63,294 nt of DNA from Psychromonas sp. B3M02. GTDB taxonomy: Bacteria > Pseudomonadota > Gammaproteobacteria > Enterobacterales > Psychromonadaceae. The notes under the pieces were generated by a model that did no database searches, had not been told where the DNA came from, and saw only the letters and a program-made list of their open reading frames with translations. The DNA lies in contig NZ_QOCB01000156.1 of NCBI RefSeq assembly GCF_003318165.1, forward strand, positions 1-63,294, read 5' to 3'. Positions 1 to 9,577 of the stretch are shown piece by piece. Every line of letters starts with the position of its first letter. Positions within the stretch are counted from its first letter, which is position 1. A program made the position numbers and the translations under genes.

Positions 1-7
1 GTTAATA

Positions 8-169
8 ATACCAATCATAGTAAGTAACTGATCTATTTTACTTGTTAAAACAACTTATTTTTTCGTTGTAAGTTTCGTATAGGGAACAACCATTTACATC
101 AACTTACGCCTCAAACTAAGCCATTTTTCCGGCGCAAAATTTAGATCAGTTATTTAATACAATTGGTAT
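8..169. repeat. Palindromic MITE-like repeat, copy A
   Basis: About 162 bp bounded by ATACCAAT (8-15) and ATTGGTAT (162-169). The terminal inverted repeats extend to 27 bp with four mismatches, ending in AACTGATCT (26-34) and AGATCAGTT (143-151). An inner inverted pair, GTAAGTT (68-74) and AACTTAC (101-107), could form a second stem. There is no ORF inside. Bases 8-160 recur identically at 63142-63294, and a diverged relative lies at 46302-46436. It sits just after the 3' end of apaH. It is most likely a non-autonomous element; no transposase gene is present to confirm this. Confidence 0.8.
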
Positions 170-208
170 AAGTTAAGAAAAGTTAGACTAGGTTTAAATT
201 AAATAGCC

Positions 209-1021
209 TTAACAATACGCAGGGCAGGATAGAGAGAACATCTTTTTATCTTGCCAGCGTATCATAGATAAACTATTTCCCCACACACACCCAGTATCTA
301 GCGGATAAATGTCTGGTTGCTCGGTTTGCCCTAATAAAGCTGCCCAATGACCAAATAGAATCGGTTTTTTATGTTTACGAGGCGTAATATCAAACCAAGG
401 TTTTAATTGTTCGTCTTGCACTTCACTCGGCGAGCGTTTGTTGTGGAACTCTAATTCACCATCAATAGTACAGTAACGCATCCGCGTGAACACATTAATA
501 ATAAAACGCATTCTCTCTACACCCTGTAAATCATTATTCCAGCGAGTAGGGTGGTTACCGTACATGTCCTTTAGCATGGTTTTGTAATGTTTACTGTGTA
601 GTTGTGCTTCTACTTCTTTCGCGAGCTTTTTCGCTTTTTTAATACTCCAAGCAGGTAATATACCGGCGTGAACCATAATAAACTTATACTCAGGGTGTTG
701 TAATAACAAAGGCTGCATGCGTAACCAATCGAGTAACTCTTGGCCATCATCTGCTTGTAAAATTGCCGCCGTTTTATCTTTATCTTTAAAAGAGTGAATA
801 CCTAAAGCAGTAGCTAATAAGTGCAAATCGTGATTACCTAGGATCACTTTTGCACCTATTTTCTTTATATAGCGTAAGGTTTGTAATGATTTAGGGCCAC
901 GTGCCACTAAATCACCAGTGACCCATAGTTCATCCTGTTGAGTATCAAACTCAGCGAGGGCCAGTAATTGACGTAATTCGTCATAACAGCCCTGAATATC
1001 ACCGACTATATAAGTTGCCAT
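209..1021 (-). CDS. apaH: Bis(5'-nucleosyl)-tetraphosphatase, symmetrical (ApaH)
   Basis: Hydrolyses Ap4A to two ADP in the cytoplasm, and in enterobacteria also removes Np4 caps from RNA. The 270-residue protein is close to the usual 280. The metallophosphatase signature is intact: GDIQG at the N-terminus (about residue 8), GDLVARG (about 36), GNHD (about 62), a conserved histidine in MVHAG, and a C-terminal GHW. It is the last gene of the lptD-surA-pdxA-rsmA-apaH operon and begins 6 bp after rsmA, so it probably depends on read-through. The neighbour apaG, normally between rsmA and apaH, is absent. Confidence 0.95.
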   Translation of the reverse strand: MATYIVGDIQGCYDELRQLLALAEFDTQQDELWVTGDLVARGPKSLQTLRYIKKIGAKVILGNHDLHLLATALGIHSFKDKDKTAAILQADDGQELLDWLRMQPLLLQHPEYKFIMVHAGILPAWSIKKAKKLAKEVEAQLHSKHYKTMLKDMYGNHPTRWNNDLQGVERMRFIINVFTRMRYCTIDGELEFHNKRSPSEVQDEQLKPWFDITPRKHKKPILFGHWAALLGQTEQPDIYPLDTGCVWGNSLSMIRWQDKKMFSLSCPAYC

Positions 1022-1027
1022 AAAGAG

Positions 1028-1837
1028 TTAATCTTGTTGACGGTCAAAAACATAGTTAGCCACACGCACATACTCTTCTACAGAGATGTTTTCTGCGCGA
1101 CTACCGATGTTAATATCTAAACTGATTAACTCTTCTGCCGTTAAGATTTCACGCCAACCATTACGCACTGTTTTACGACGTTGGTTAAAGGCCATTGAGC
1201 AGACTTGGTTTAATACCTTGATGCTTTTTGCAATAAACGGTGGTGTATCGTAAGGCTCTAAACGTACTACGGCAGAATCCACTTTAGGCGCTGGTTTAAA
1301 GGCTGTTGGTGGTACTTCTAGTACTGGAATGACATTACAGTAATATTGAGCCATCACACTTAAACGGCCATAAGCTTTACAGTCAGGGCCTGCACATAAA
1401 CGGTTAACCACTTCTTTTTGTAGCATGAAGTGCATGTCTGAAATTTTGTCTGCAAACTCAAATAGGTGGAACATTAATGGGGTAGATATGTTGTAAGGTA
1501 AGTTACCAAATACACGCAGTTGCTTATCACCTTGCACAAGTTGACCAAAGTCGAAACGCATCGCATCGGCTTGAGTGATTTTTAACTTATCGCGCAGGGT
1601 TGGGTGTTCTTCTAAACGTGCTGCTAAATCACGGTCTAATTCGACTACGTTTAAGCAATCTACTTTACGCGCAACTGGCTCTGTTAATGCGCCTAAACCT
1701 GGGCCAATCTCTACGATATTGTCGTCTGCCTGTGGTGCAATAGCCGCAACGATTGAGTCGATGATGTAATCATCGTGTAAAAAGTTTTGTCCAAAACGTT
1801 TACGGGCAGTATGGCCTAGGTGGGTTTTATCATTCAT
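1028..1837 (-). CDS. rsmA: 16S rRNA (A1518/A1519-N6)-dimethyltransferase RsmA/KsgA
   Basis: Dimethylates two adjacent adenosines in helix 45 of 16S rRNA late in 30S assembly; loss gives kasugamycin resistance in other species. The 269-residue length matches the family (273 in E. coli). Visible motifs are FGQNFL near the N-terminus, the SAM-binding [12 protein letters not shown] at about residues 42-53, and the catalytic NLPYNIST at about 112-119. It lies 3 bp after pdxA and 6 bp before apaH, which indicates co-transcription. The start ATG is the only sensible one because MNDKTHLGH leads straight into the conserved block. Confidence 0.96.
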   Translation of the reverse strand: MNDKTHLGHTARKRFGQNFLHDDYIIDSIVAAIAPQADDNIVEIGPGLGALTEPVARKVDCLNVVELDRDLAARLEEHPTLRDKLKITQADAMRFDFGQLVQGDKQLRVFGNLPYNISTPLMFHLFEFADKISDMHFMLQKEVVNRLCAGPDCKAYGRLSVMAQYYCNVIPVLEVPPTAFKPAPKVDSAVVRLEPYDTPPFIAKSIKVLNQVCSMAFNQRRKTVRNGWREILTAEELISLDINIGSRAENISVEEYVRVANYVFDRQQD

Positions 1838-1840
1838 TTT

Positions 1841-2836
1841 TTAGTTAACCTTGTTGATGTTACTTTGGACCATGGTAATTGCTTCATTGACTGCACATAT
1901 TAAACTACCTGAGTCGGCTTTTCCTGTTCCTGCTAAATCTAATGCGGTGCCGTGATCAACCGATGTACGGATGAAAGGTAGGCCCAGTGTGATATTCACT
2001 GATTGACCAAAACCTTTGTACTTAAGTACCGGTAACCCTTGGTCATGGTACATCGCTAATACAGCGTCTGCATGTTGTAAGTATTTTTCTTGAAAGAGAG
2101 TGTCAGCGGGAAGTGGACCCACTAAATTAATGCCTTTTGCCCTAATATTATCTAAAGCGGGTTCAATAACTTCAATCTCTTCTCTTCCCATATGCCCACC
2201 TTCTCCGGCGTGTGGGTTTAATCCACAGACATAGATGGTAGGGTTTTGTATTGCGTATTTGTTCTTTAACTCTGCGTTTAAGATGCTGATAATATTATCG
2301 AGCAATGGTTCGGTAATAGCTGCTGGCACCGCTGATAAAGGCAGGTGAGTGGTTGCAAGTGCAACGCGTAAGCCAGTTGTAGCTAACATCATTACCACTA
2401 AGTCTACTTCTGCTTGTTCAGCAAAAAATTCAGTATGACCGCTGAATACAACGCCTGCATCATTAATAATGCCTTTATGAACAGGTGCAGTGACAACTGC
2501 AGCAAATTCACCAGATAAACAACCTTGGCTAGCAAAGCGTAATGTTTCTAGTACATAGGCGCCATTTTCTACGTTTAATTCACCTGCTACAACAGTTGCT
2601 GGTGCTGCAATATGTGCAACAGTTAGCTGCCCGACAGCGGGTGTTGCTTGTTGACCATCTGCTCGATACTCAACAAAGTTAATCTGTTTATTAAGCAGTG
2701 CCGCACGCGATTTTAGTACGTTTAAATCAGCGCAAATGACTAACTCCACCGGCCATACTTGGTCAGCAAGTTGTAAAATTAAATCTGGGCCAATGCCGCC
2801 AGGTTCACCAGCGGTTACTACGATACGAGGTAGCAT
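1841..2836 (-). CDS. pdxA: 4-hydroxythreonine-4-phosphate dehydrogenase PdxA
   Basis: NAD-dependent oxidation of 4-phosphohydroxy-L-threonine in the DXP-dependent pathway of pyridoxal phosphate synthesis. The length of 331 residues equals the family norm. Recognisable blocks are [11 protein letters not shown] at the N-terminus, TAPVHK and GHTEFFAE in the middle (metal and substrate binding), [14 protein letters not shown], and [11 protein letters not shown] near the C-terminus. It begins 2 bp after surA and ends 3 bp before rsmA, so the operon is tightly packed. PLP made here serves Alr and TrpB, whose genes lie in this window. Confidence 0.96.
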   Translation of the reverse strand: MLPRIVVTAGEPGGIGPDLILQLADQVWPVELVICADLNVLKSRAALLNKQINFVEYRADGQQATPAVGQLTVAHIAAPATVVAGELNVENGAYVLETLRFASQGCLSGEFAAVVTAPVHKGIINDAGVVFSGHTEFFAEQAEVDLVVMMLATTGLRVALATTHLPLSAVPAAITEPLLDNIISILNAELKNKYAIQNPTIYVCGLNPHAGEGGHMGREEIEVIEPALDNIRAKGINLVGPLPADTLFQEKYLQHADAVLAMYHDQGLPVLKYKGFGQSVNITLGLPFIRTSVDHGTALDLAGTGKADSGSLICAVNEAITMVQSNINKVN

Positions 2837-2838
2837 AT

Positions 2839-4152
2839 TTATTCCTCGATGATGTAGTCAGGGTTAACGATTTTAATGTAAGCCTCTTGGCGTAATTCAT
2901 TTAACCAAGCGTATGCTTCAGCTGGGAAGCGTTGTCGATAAATTAAGTTATACGCTTTTTGCTTGGTGGCACTTTCAGTGGTATCAGATTCACGCTTGTC
3001 TAATACTTGTAGAATATGCCAGCCATGTGTTGTTTGGAACGGTTGGCTAATTTCACCAATTGCTTGTGATTGTGCAATGTCGCGGAATTCTGGTACATAA
3101 ACGTTTGGATCTGCCCAACCTAAATCACCACCACGTACTGCTGAACTTGGGTCTTGTGAGTATTGTTTAGCTAACTCTTCGAAGGTTTTGCTGCCATCTA
3201 AAATCTGTTGGCGTAAGTTTGCTAATAAAGCTTGAGTTTTCTCTTCGCTTAAAATAATGCTTGGTTTAATTAAAATATGACGAGACTTAACCTCTTCAGT
3301 CATCACATTTTGACCGCCTTTTTTGTCCAATATTTGAATAATATGAACACCTAAGCGTGTATGGAATGGTCCAACGACTTGTCCTTTAGTATTGTTTTCA
3401 GATAACTCTTCAACAAAAAGGCTTGGCATATCGTCTAGCTTTCTCCAACCCCAATCACCACCTTCTTGTGCTTTTGGACCTTCTGAATTAGCCTTCGCCA
3501 GAGCTTGGATATCAGCACCATTTTTAATTTGTGTCGCTAATTTTTCAGCTTTCTCATCGGCTGCTTGTTTAGCTTCTGGAGAAGCGTCTTCAGCTACTTT
3601 TAATAAAATATGTGCAAAACGAAGCTCAGTTTGTGCATCACCTGCTTGGTTAATACGGTTAATCACTTGCTCTACTTCTTGGTCAGAGATGCTGATACGA
3701 CGACGCACTTGTATTTGACGCACCTCATTGATGGTCAGTTCATCACGAATATTACTCACAAATTGTTTGTAGTTAATGCCAGACGCCGCTAAATCTGCGC
3801 GAAGACCTGCCACATCAGTGCCTTGGTTTTTTGCGATTTCAGCAATCGTTTGGTCAACCTGCGCATCATTAATACGTAAACCGATACGCTCTGCAATTTG
3901 CAGCTGTAGGCGGTCACTGATTAGTTTATCTAATACTTGTTTATCTAGGTTTTCTACATCAGGTAAGCTTTGACCACTCTCTTGATAACGCTTAATCAAG
4001 TCACGTTTCATACTGGTCATGTCGCTGCTGAGTATTAATTCTTTGTTGACGACTGCTTCAATTTTATCGACTTCTACTTCTGCTGCATTCGCGAATGGCG
4101 ATAATGTTGTCACTACGATAAGTGCACTTAAAATTCGTTTTGATAAATTCAT
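2839..4152 (-). CDS. surA: Periplasmic chaperone/peptidyl-prolyl isomerase SurA
   Basis: Escorts unfolded outer-membrane proteins to the BAM complex. A signal peptide of about 23 residues (basic start, hydrophobic stretch, cleavage after ANA) is followed by the SurA N-terminal chaperone domain and two parvulin domains. The first runs roughly 174-276 ([10 protein letters not shown] to GVHIIQILD) and the second roughly 287-386 (SRHILIKPS to [11 protein letters not shown]). Length 437 versus 428 in E. coli. It lies 10 bp after lptD, one of its main clients, in the conserved order. Confidence 0.96.
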   Translation of the reverse strand: MNLSKRILSALIVVTTLSPFANAAEVEVDKIEAVVNKELILSSDMTSMKRDLIKRYQESGQSLPDVENLDKQVLDKLISDRLQLQIAERIGLRINDAQVDQTIAEIAKNQGTDVAGLRADLAASGINYKQFVSNIRDELTINEVRQIQVRRRISISDQEVEQVINRINQAGDAQTELRFAHILLKVAEDASPEAKQAADEKAEKLATQIKNGADIQALAKANSEGPKAQEGGDWGWRKLDDMPSLFVEELSENNTKGQVVGPFHTRLGVHIIQILDKKGGQNVMTEEVKSRHILIKPSIILSEEKTQALLANLRQQILDGSKTFEELAKQYSQDPSSAVRGGDLGWADPNVYVPEFRDIAQSQAIGEISQPFQTTHGWHILQVLDKRESDTTESATKQKAYNLIYRQRFPAEAYAWLNELRQEAYIKIVNPDYIIEE

Positions 4153-4162
4153 TTTTTACCTA

Positions 4163-6541
4163 TTACTTTAAATAAAATGGACGGCCATAGTCGAATAGAC
4201 CATCGTCAGTACCAGAAGTGCCAACACCACCTAAACCTTTTAACTCTAATGTTAAACTGATACTTCTTTCTGTTTCAAGATCATCATCGTAACTGTTTTC
4301 GTCACCATAATAAGAGAGTAAATGTTGATCGTAAGTTAAACCAATTGCCCAACAACATGATTGGTATTTCAAGCCAATAATACTTTCAAAGCTATTGTTG
4401 TAATCTACATTGTAATAATAACTTGCAAAGGTTGACCACTGGGTATCAATAGCCCAGTTCATTTTGGTGCCGACTTGGTTAACAATTTCATCCCAATCAG
4501 CATCTTGATCATCTTTGTAATAACGATAACTCAGTTGTACATAGTTATCACCATTCCAACGCTTTTCAAAGGTAGTGTTAGCGCGACGAATGAAGTTACT
4601 ATCACTGTTCCATTCAATACCAGCATGATAGAAGTAATCATTGTCAAAGTTAACATCTAACTCTGATACGATTGATGACTTGTTGTACTCAGTGTCATCA
4701 TCGTCGTCATCAGTTGGTAACACAGTACGAGATTGAGATAAGTAATAGTTCTGACCAATAGCAAAATGCAGTTTTTCTCTGCCTTGTGCATCTAAGAAAC
4801 TGGTCGAAAGACCAAAGGTTAATTGGTCTGCTTCAGCAATGCGGTCATAACCTGAATAACGGTTATCACGGAATAAACCGTAGTAATCTTGTTGTAGGGC
4901 CGTGGTGTCGTATAAACCAATGCCTGATTGGTCTTGATAAGGCACGTACAAATACTGTAATTGCGGCACTAAGGTTTGACGGTAATCATCACCAAACCAG
5001 GTTAAATCTCGCTCTAAATTGATACCTGAGTTAATTTTGAAAGAGGGTAAGTTACGAACCTCTGTTTCTTCTAGGTCGTCATACCAATCATATTTAGTGG
5101 CATTGTCTAGGTCTTGCTCATAATAACTCAACATATACTTCAACTCGGTGTTAACAAACAATGAGTCGTAATATAGTGGCAAAGATATTTTAGGCTCAAC
5201 ATGTACACGCGTACCGGTATAAACATCATTGTCATCGTGATCGAAACGAGTTACTTCAGAGTACCAGTTAAACTGTAAGCTCTTCCAATTTAATGGCTTA
5301 TAAGCAGAGAATGCGAACTTAGGTAATACCACATGCGATGTATCATCATCGTCATCGCTTTCTAAAACTTGGAAGTTTCGGACTTCTAATTCTGTGTTCC
5401 AATCAGTTTTTGTATAGTCTAGTTTGGCTGTTTGTAATAACTGATTATCACTTCGTGTACCATAGTCAGTACTGATATCACTGAAGTAATACTCGTCACT
5501 TACCTTGTTATAGTCGGCATCAAAGCTCCAGTTTTGACCAAAATTTACCCTATGATCAAGATGCACTAAGTAACGGTCACCAATATCTTCACCATCATCA
5601 TCTTGACGAATACGGTCATCAGCTAGGTATTCAACCTGAGCCGTACCAGAGCCGATACCAAAGAGGTAACGATATTCAGCTGCAATTAAGGTACCACGAT
5701 TTTGCATATAAGTCGGTGTAAGGGTGGCATCTTGGTTAGGTGCAATATTGATGTAAATAGGTTGTTTGTAAGTTAAACCATTAACCGATGAATACTCATA
5801 GGTTGGGAATAAAATACCGGTCTTACGCGTATCCGATAATGGATAACTGATGTAGGGAAAATAAAATACCGGCACATCTTTAATTCTAAGTACGGCATTC
5901 CACGCTGTGCCCATATCTTCCTCTTGATCAATATACAAAGTAGACGCATCCAGACTCCAAGTGATGTCGTTAGGAGGACAAGCGGTGTAATTGGAGGACT
6001 TTAGTTCGTAAAAGCCTTGACCATTGTCATGTACCTGGTCGGCACTGCCACGGCCACCTTGACCATGAAATTGGAACTCAGTTTGGAATATTGACGATTC
6101 GTTGGTTTTGAAATTGGTGTCGATTTGGTCAGCAAGCAGGGTAATTTGACCGTCTACATAACGGGCATTACCAATGGCATTTGCTTGTGAAGTATTGCGA
6201 TTAAAAATTAATTTATCAGTATTGAGACTTTTATCGCCTTGTACTAGGTTAACGTCACCTTGATATATAATCTCGCCGTCTAGACCTCTTAATGAATCCG
6301 CATCAACGCTCACTGGAATTTGGTTTCTATCCAGTTCACTGCTGCGCGCAGTAATACGAGGTACCTGCTGATAACATTGCTGAAAGAAAAGTGCTTGATC
6401 CGTCAGGTCTGTATTTTCTGAACTTTCCGATGCATTATCTGTATTATTTATGTCGTTATTTAATTCACTATTATCAAGTTCCTGTGCAACAGCACTTGCA
6501 ATGGGGGAGATTATAAACAATAAAGGTAGTAGTTTTAACAT
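4163..6541 (-). CDS. lptD: LPS-assembly protein LptD (outer membrane)
   Basis: Beta-barrel that inserts lipopolysaccharide into the outer leaflet together with LptE. I chose the ATG at 6541 (792 residues): GAG lies 6 bases upstream and the product starts with a signal peptide (MLKLLPLLF to AVAQ), whereas the longer reading starts at a TTG and adds 12 unlikely residues. An LptA-like domain covers about 75-170 and the barrel follows. Cysteines at about 56, 188, 729 and 730 match the CxxxC and CC pattern needed for the interdomain disulfides. Several predicted loops carry runs of five to six aspartates. First gene of its operon and divergent from djlA. Confidence 0.95.
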   Translation of the reverse strand: MLKLLPLLFIISPIASAVAQELDNSELNNDINNTDNASESSENTDLTDQALFFQQCYQQVPRITARSSELDRNQIPVSVDADSLRGLDGEIIYQGDVNLVQGDKSLNTDKLIFNRNTSQANAIGNARYVDGQITLLADQIDTNFKTNESSIFQTEFQFHGQGGRGSADQVHDNGQGFYELKSSNYTACPPNDITWSLDASTLYIDQEEDMGTAWNAVLRIKDVPVFYFPYISYPLSDTRKTGILFPTYEYSSVNGLTYKQPIYINIAPNQDATLTPTYMQNRGTLIAAEYRYLFGIGSGTAQVEYLADDRIRQDDDGEDIGDRYLVHLDHRVNFGQNWSFDADYNKVSDEYYFSDISTDYGTRSDNQLLQTAKLDYTKTDWNTELEVRNFQVLESDDDDDTSHVVLPKFAFSAYKPLNWKSLQFNWYSEVTRFDHDDNDVYTGTRVHVEPKISLPLYYDSLFVNTELKYMLSYYEQDLDNATKYDWYDDLEETEVRNLPSFKINSGINLERDLTWFGDDYRQTLVPQLQYLYVPYQDQSGIGLYDTTALQQDYYGLFRDNRYSGYDRIAEADQLTFGLSTSFLDAQGREKLHFAIGQNYYLSQSRTVLPTDDDDDDTEYNKSSIVSELDVNFDNDYFYHAGIEWNSDSNFIRRANTTFEKRWNGDNYVQLSYRYYKDDQDADWDEIVNQVGTKMNWAIDTQWSTFASYYYNVDYNNSFESIIGLKYQSCCWAIGLTYDQHLLSYYGDENSYDDDLETERSISLTLELKGLGGVGTSGTDDGLFDYGRPFYLK

Positions 6542-6607
6542 GGATAACTCACAACAAGTGCTTAGAAGTATTAACAAACGCTAAGCAGAAACAATAATAT
6601 GGCGTAT

Positions 6608-6636
6608 ATAATAGAGTAAACTGATGCTTGCTCCAA
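6608..6636 (-). promoter_or_regulatory. Candidate sigma-70 promoter of the lptD operon
   Basis: On the minus strand a -35 TTGGAG (6631-6636) and a -10 TATTAT (6608-6613) are separated by exactly 17 bases, giving a leader of roughly 60 bases before the lptD ATG. I found no good sigma-E consensus (GGAACTT) here, although lptD is sigma-E controlled in enterobacteria. Confidence 0.5.
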
Positions 6637-6760
6637 TCTTTGATTGATTAATACGCGTGTATTTTTGTTATTTAGTACAAATAATTGGCAAATCGTTTCA
6701 GACTTAGTCAAAATAATAAACAGATTGAATTTTTTCTTAATTTATAGGTAATTATTAGTT

Positions 6761-7576
6761 ATGCGCATATGGGGCAAATTATTAGGTGGTCTTTTTGGAT
6801 TTATGTTCGGGCATTTTTTAGGACTGATCTTAGGTGTCTGGTTAGGCCATCGTTTTGATGTTGCTGTGGGACGTAACTTTAATATGCAAGATGGTATTTT
6901 AGGCGGCCGCGGAAATAGCGCAGAAAAACAAAAATTGTTCTTTGAAACGGCTTTCTCAGTGATGGGGCACGTAGCAAAATCGAAAGGGCAGGTAACACAA
7001 ACTGATATCCAAGTAGCCAATGCTTACATGGATCAAATGAATTTACACGGTGAAGCGCGTTCACAAGCACAAGCTGCTTTTACTGCTGGTAAGGACGCTG
7101 ATTTTGCCTTGGTGGACAGACTACAATTATTTAAACGTGGTTTGCATGGCGAGCGTAATGTATTGCAGATGTTTTTGGCGATTCAAGTACAAGTGGCGTG
7201 TTCAGATGGTGAAATTGACCAAAATGAACAAGCTATTTTATACACCATCGCAGAAACCTTAGGGTTCTCTCGCTTTGAGTTAGATAGACTGATTCAAATG
7301 ATTCAAGGTCAGCAACACTTCCACCGCGGCAGTCAAGGCGGTCAACAGTACAACAAAGCCGATTCAGAAGCCGACGCATACAAAGTATTAGGTGTGGAAA
7401 GCAGTGCAACGGATAAAGAAGTGAAACGAGCTTACCGTAAATTGATGAGTCAAAACCATCCAGATAAATTAGCATCAAAAGGGCTACCTGAAGAGATGAT
7501 GGAGCTTGCAAAAGAGAAAGCGCAAGATATTCAAAAAGCCTACGAAGTATTGCGTACTAGCCGTGGTTTTAAATAA
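6761..7576 (+). CDS. djlA: Membrane-anchored DnaJ-like co-chaperone DjlA
   Basis: Type III J-protein that stimulates DnaK at the inner membrane. It is 271 residues, the E. coli length. One glycine-rich N-terminal membrane segment (residues about 4-30, with the FGFMFGHFLG pattern thought to dimerise) is followed by a helical TerB-like region (about 55-180). The C-terminal J domain (about 205-268) starts DAYKVLGV and contains the essential HPD in QNHPDK. The divergent lptD-djlA arrangement is conserved in enteric bacteria and supports the call. Confidence 0.95.
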   Translation: MRIWGKLLGGLFGFMFGHFLGLILGVWLGHRFDVAVGRNFNMQDGILGGRGNSAEKQKLFFETAFSVMGHVAKSKGQVTQTDIQVANAYMDQMNLHGEARSQAQAAFTAGKDADFALVDRLQLFKRGLHGERNVLQMFLAIQVQVACSDGEIDQNEQAILYTIAETLGFSRFELDRLIQMIQGQQHFHRGSQGGQQYNKADSEADAYKVLGVESSATDKEVKRAYRKLMSQNHPDKLASKGLPEEMMELAKEKAQDIQKAYEVLRTSRGFK

Positions 7577-7611
7577 CTGTGCATTGCAATAAATCTGGTT
7601 TGAAATAACCC

Positions 7612-8142
7612 ATGTACTCGGTAATTAAACGCTATAGTTTGCAATTGGTTTTTACCTTAAGTTTGCTGGTTGGCTTACAGTTACCGAGTTTTTTACACCA
7701 ATATGAAACACGCCTTCAAGGCCACTTTGCAGAAGCTCAATCGCAATTAGCTCAGTTTCAAGCATTGGCTGATTTATATTTTGAAGGTGACTTAACAGCG
7801 CTTATTGAACAACATCAAAACAGTGATGAAAATGTATTTCGTGATGAAGCGAAAGTGATTGAAGCCAGTTATCTACGTGTACAAAATTTACAAATACAAA
7901 TCGATGAATTACAACAACCTCTCTGGCACCGTTTAGCACATTTAGCACAACAAATTAACTCTCCGATCACTAAACAAACCTGGCAAACCTATCAGGCGAA
8001 TATTGTGCTTAATCAGCAGGCTATTGTTGTTGGTGTCACTGTCGCTATTGGGTTAATGCTTATCTTAGAAGGTTTGTTAACACTCTTAAAGTGCTTGATA
8101 TCAACACTATTTAGACGTACCAAACCTGTATCTAAAATTTAA
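7612..8142 (+). CDS. Probable DUF2937 family inner-membrane protein
   Basis: No known function. The 176-residue product has a hydrophobic N-terminus (about 9-27, ending LQLPSFLHQY), a soluble, glutamine-rich helical middle (about 30-140, with AEAQSQLAQFQALADLYFEG), and a second membrane segment (about 143-165) followed by a basic tail. The GLQLPSFLHQYETRLQGHFAEA stretch at about 22-43 resembles DUF2937 proteins as I remember them; a Pfam search would settle it. It follows djlA by 35 bp and could be co-transcribed with it. Confidence 0.6.
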   Translation: MYSVIKRYSLQLVFTLSLLVGLQLPSFLHQYETRLQGHFAEAQSQLAQFQALADLYFEGDLTALIEQHQNSDENVFRDEAKVIEASYLRVQNLQIQIDELQQPLWHRLAHLAQQINSPITKQTWQTYQANIVLNQQAIVVGVTVAIGLMLILEGLLTLLKCLISTLFRRTKPVSKI

Positions 8143-8208
8143 AACCCTAGGATCTGTTGTTTGCTATTACCTTTTTGTTTCCTTTTAAGCTAAATAGGCA
8201 TTTTAGTT

Positions 8209-8237
8209 TTGCATCTACTGCGTGGCTTCTCTATTAT
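8209..8237 (+). promoter_or_regulatory. Candidate sigma-70 promoter for dapD
   Basis: TTGCAT (8209-8214) and TATTAT (8232-8237) are separated by 17 bases, about 45 bases before the dapD start. This separates dapD transcription from djlA and the DUF2937-like gene upstream. Confidence 0.5.
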
Positions 8238-8283
8238 TAGCACCTTATTATTTCTAATAGACTTTTAAATCGGAGCTTAAATC

Positions 8284-9312
8284 ATGTCTACTTTCTCTCT
8301 TGCATTTGGTACTGCTACTAAAAACCGCGATCAAAAAATCATTGAAGCGTTTTTCCCAAATCCAATTTTAAACCCAAATGAAGACCTAGTGGCAACGATT
8401 GCTGCTATCGTTGGTTACCAAGGTGGCAACCAAGTTATTGAAATCGAGCGCTCAATTGCAGAGCAATTAGCTGCGGCATTTAATGGTGAAAACGATACTG
8501 ATAATGCAGATTTTGCTGTTGCAGCTGCTAAATCAAAACAAACGTTAGTATTAGTTATTTTAGCAACAGATGAAGCACCACAAAGCGTTGCAGAAGGTTA
8601 CTTAAAACTACAACTTATCTCTCATCGTTTAGTTAAACCACACGGTGTTGTATTAGACGGTATCTTTGGTCTACTGCATAACATTGCATGGACAAACAAA
8701 GGTGCTATCGACCTTCCAGAATTAAAAGACCGTCAAATTGAAGCACGTCTTAAAGGTAAGACTATCACTGTAGATTGTGTTGATAAATTCCCTAAAATGG
8801 TTGATTACGTTGTGCCTGCTGGTGTGCGTATCGCAGATACTTCGCGCGTTCGTTTAGGTGCACACGTAGGTGAAGGTACAACGGTAATGCACGAAGGTTT
8901 CATCAACTTCAACGCTGGTACTTCAGGTGTAAGCATGGTTGAAGGTCGTATCTCTGCTGGCGTTATGGTAGGTGAAGGTAGTGATATTGGCGGTGGTGCT
9001 TCAATCATGGGTACTCTATCTGGTGGTGGTAAAATGGTTGTTGCGATTGGCGAAAACAGCTTATTAGGTGCGAATGCTGGTTTAGGTTTCCCACTAGGTA
9101 ACCGTTGTACTATCGAATCTGGTTTATACGTGACTGCGGGATCTAAAGTTAAAATGTTAGACAACGAAGGTAACGATGCTGGTTTTGTTAAAGCACGTGA
9201 TCTAGCTAATAAAGACGATCTATTATTCCGTCGTAACTCTATTACTGGTCAAATTGAATGTCTAGCAAACAAAAGTGCTGTTGAACTAAACAGCATGTTA
9301 CATTCAAACTAA
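8284..9312 (+). CDS. dapD: Tetrahydrodipicolinate N-succinyltransferase DapD, long type
   Basis: Transfers succinyl from succinyl-CoA to tetrahydrodipicolinate in the diaminopimelate/lysine pathway, feeding peptidoglycan. At 342 residues this is the long form (about 343 residues in pseudomonads) rather than the 274-residue enteric form. It has an N-terminal alpha/beta region followed by a left-handed beta helix built of hexapeptide-like repeats (about 178-290: VRLGAHVGEGTTVMHEG, GRISAGVMVGEGSDIGGGAS). GGAG lies 8 bases before the ATG. It is monocistronic between its own promoter and a strong terminator. Confidence 0.93.
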   Translation: MSTFSLAFGTATKNRDQKIIEAFFPNPILNPNEDLVATIAAIVGYQGGNQVIEIERSIAEQLAAAFNGENDTDNADFAVAAAKSKQTLVLVILATDEAPQSVAEGYLKLQLISHRLVKPHGVVLDGIFGLLHNIAWTNKGAIDLPELKDRQIEARLKGKTITVDCVDKFPKMVDYVVPAGVRIADTSRVRLGAHVGEGTTVMHEGFINFNAGTSGVSMVEGRISAGVMVGEGSDIGGGASIMGTLSGGGKMVVAIGENSLLGANAGLGFPLGNRCTIESGLYVTAGSKVKMLDNEGNDAGFVKARDLANKDDLLFRRNSITGQIECLANKSAVELNSMLHSN

Positions 9313-9340
9313 ATACTCATATTTAGTTCGTACTACGATT

Positions 9341-9366
9341 AAGGTTATCTTCGGATAACCTTTTTT
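9341..9366 (+). terminator. Intrinsic terminator of dapD
   Basis: Arms AGGTTATC (9342-9349) and GATAACCT (9354-9361) enclose a stable TTCG tetraloop and are followed by a run of T. Confidence 0.9.
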
Positions 9367-9577
9367 GTGTTTGCTAGTCACCTTTAACACTTCCTATTTA
9401 CTCCCCGCTCTAATCTTGATTTGTCTTTGAAATTGGCATTATTTTGAGATGCATTTGCTTGGTGTTTTTTATTTAGGCTGTATATAGTACAAAAGAGGTA
9501 GATTTTTTGTTTATGTCTATACTCATTAATTGATACTTATTAAACCTGCGTTAGATGGAAAACAGAAAGGGAATTCA

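Noticed and set aside
6742-7511. Reading frames antisense to djlA
   Set aside because: They oppose an intact, well-conserved gene and have no motifs.
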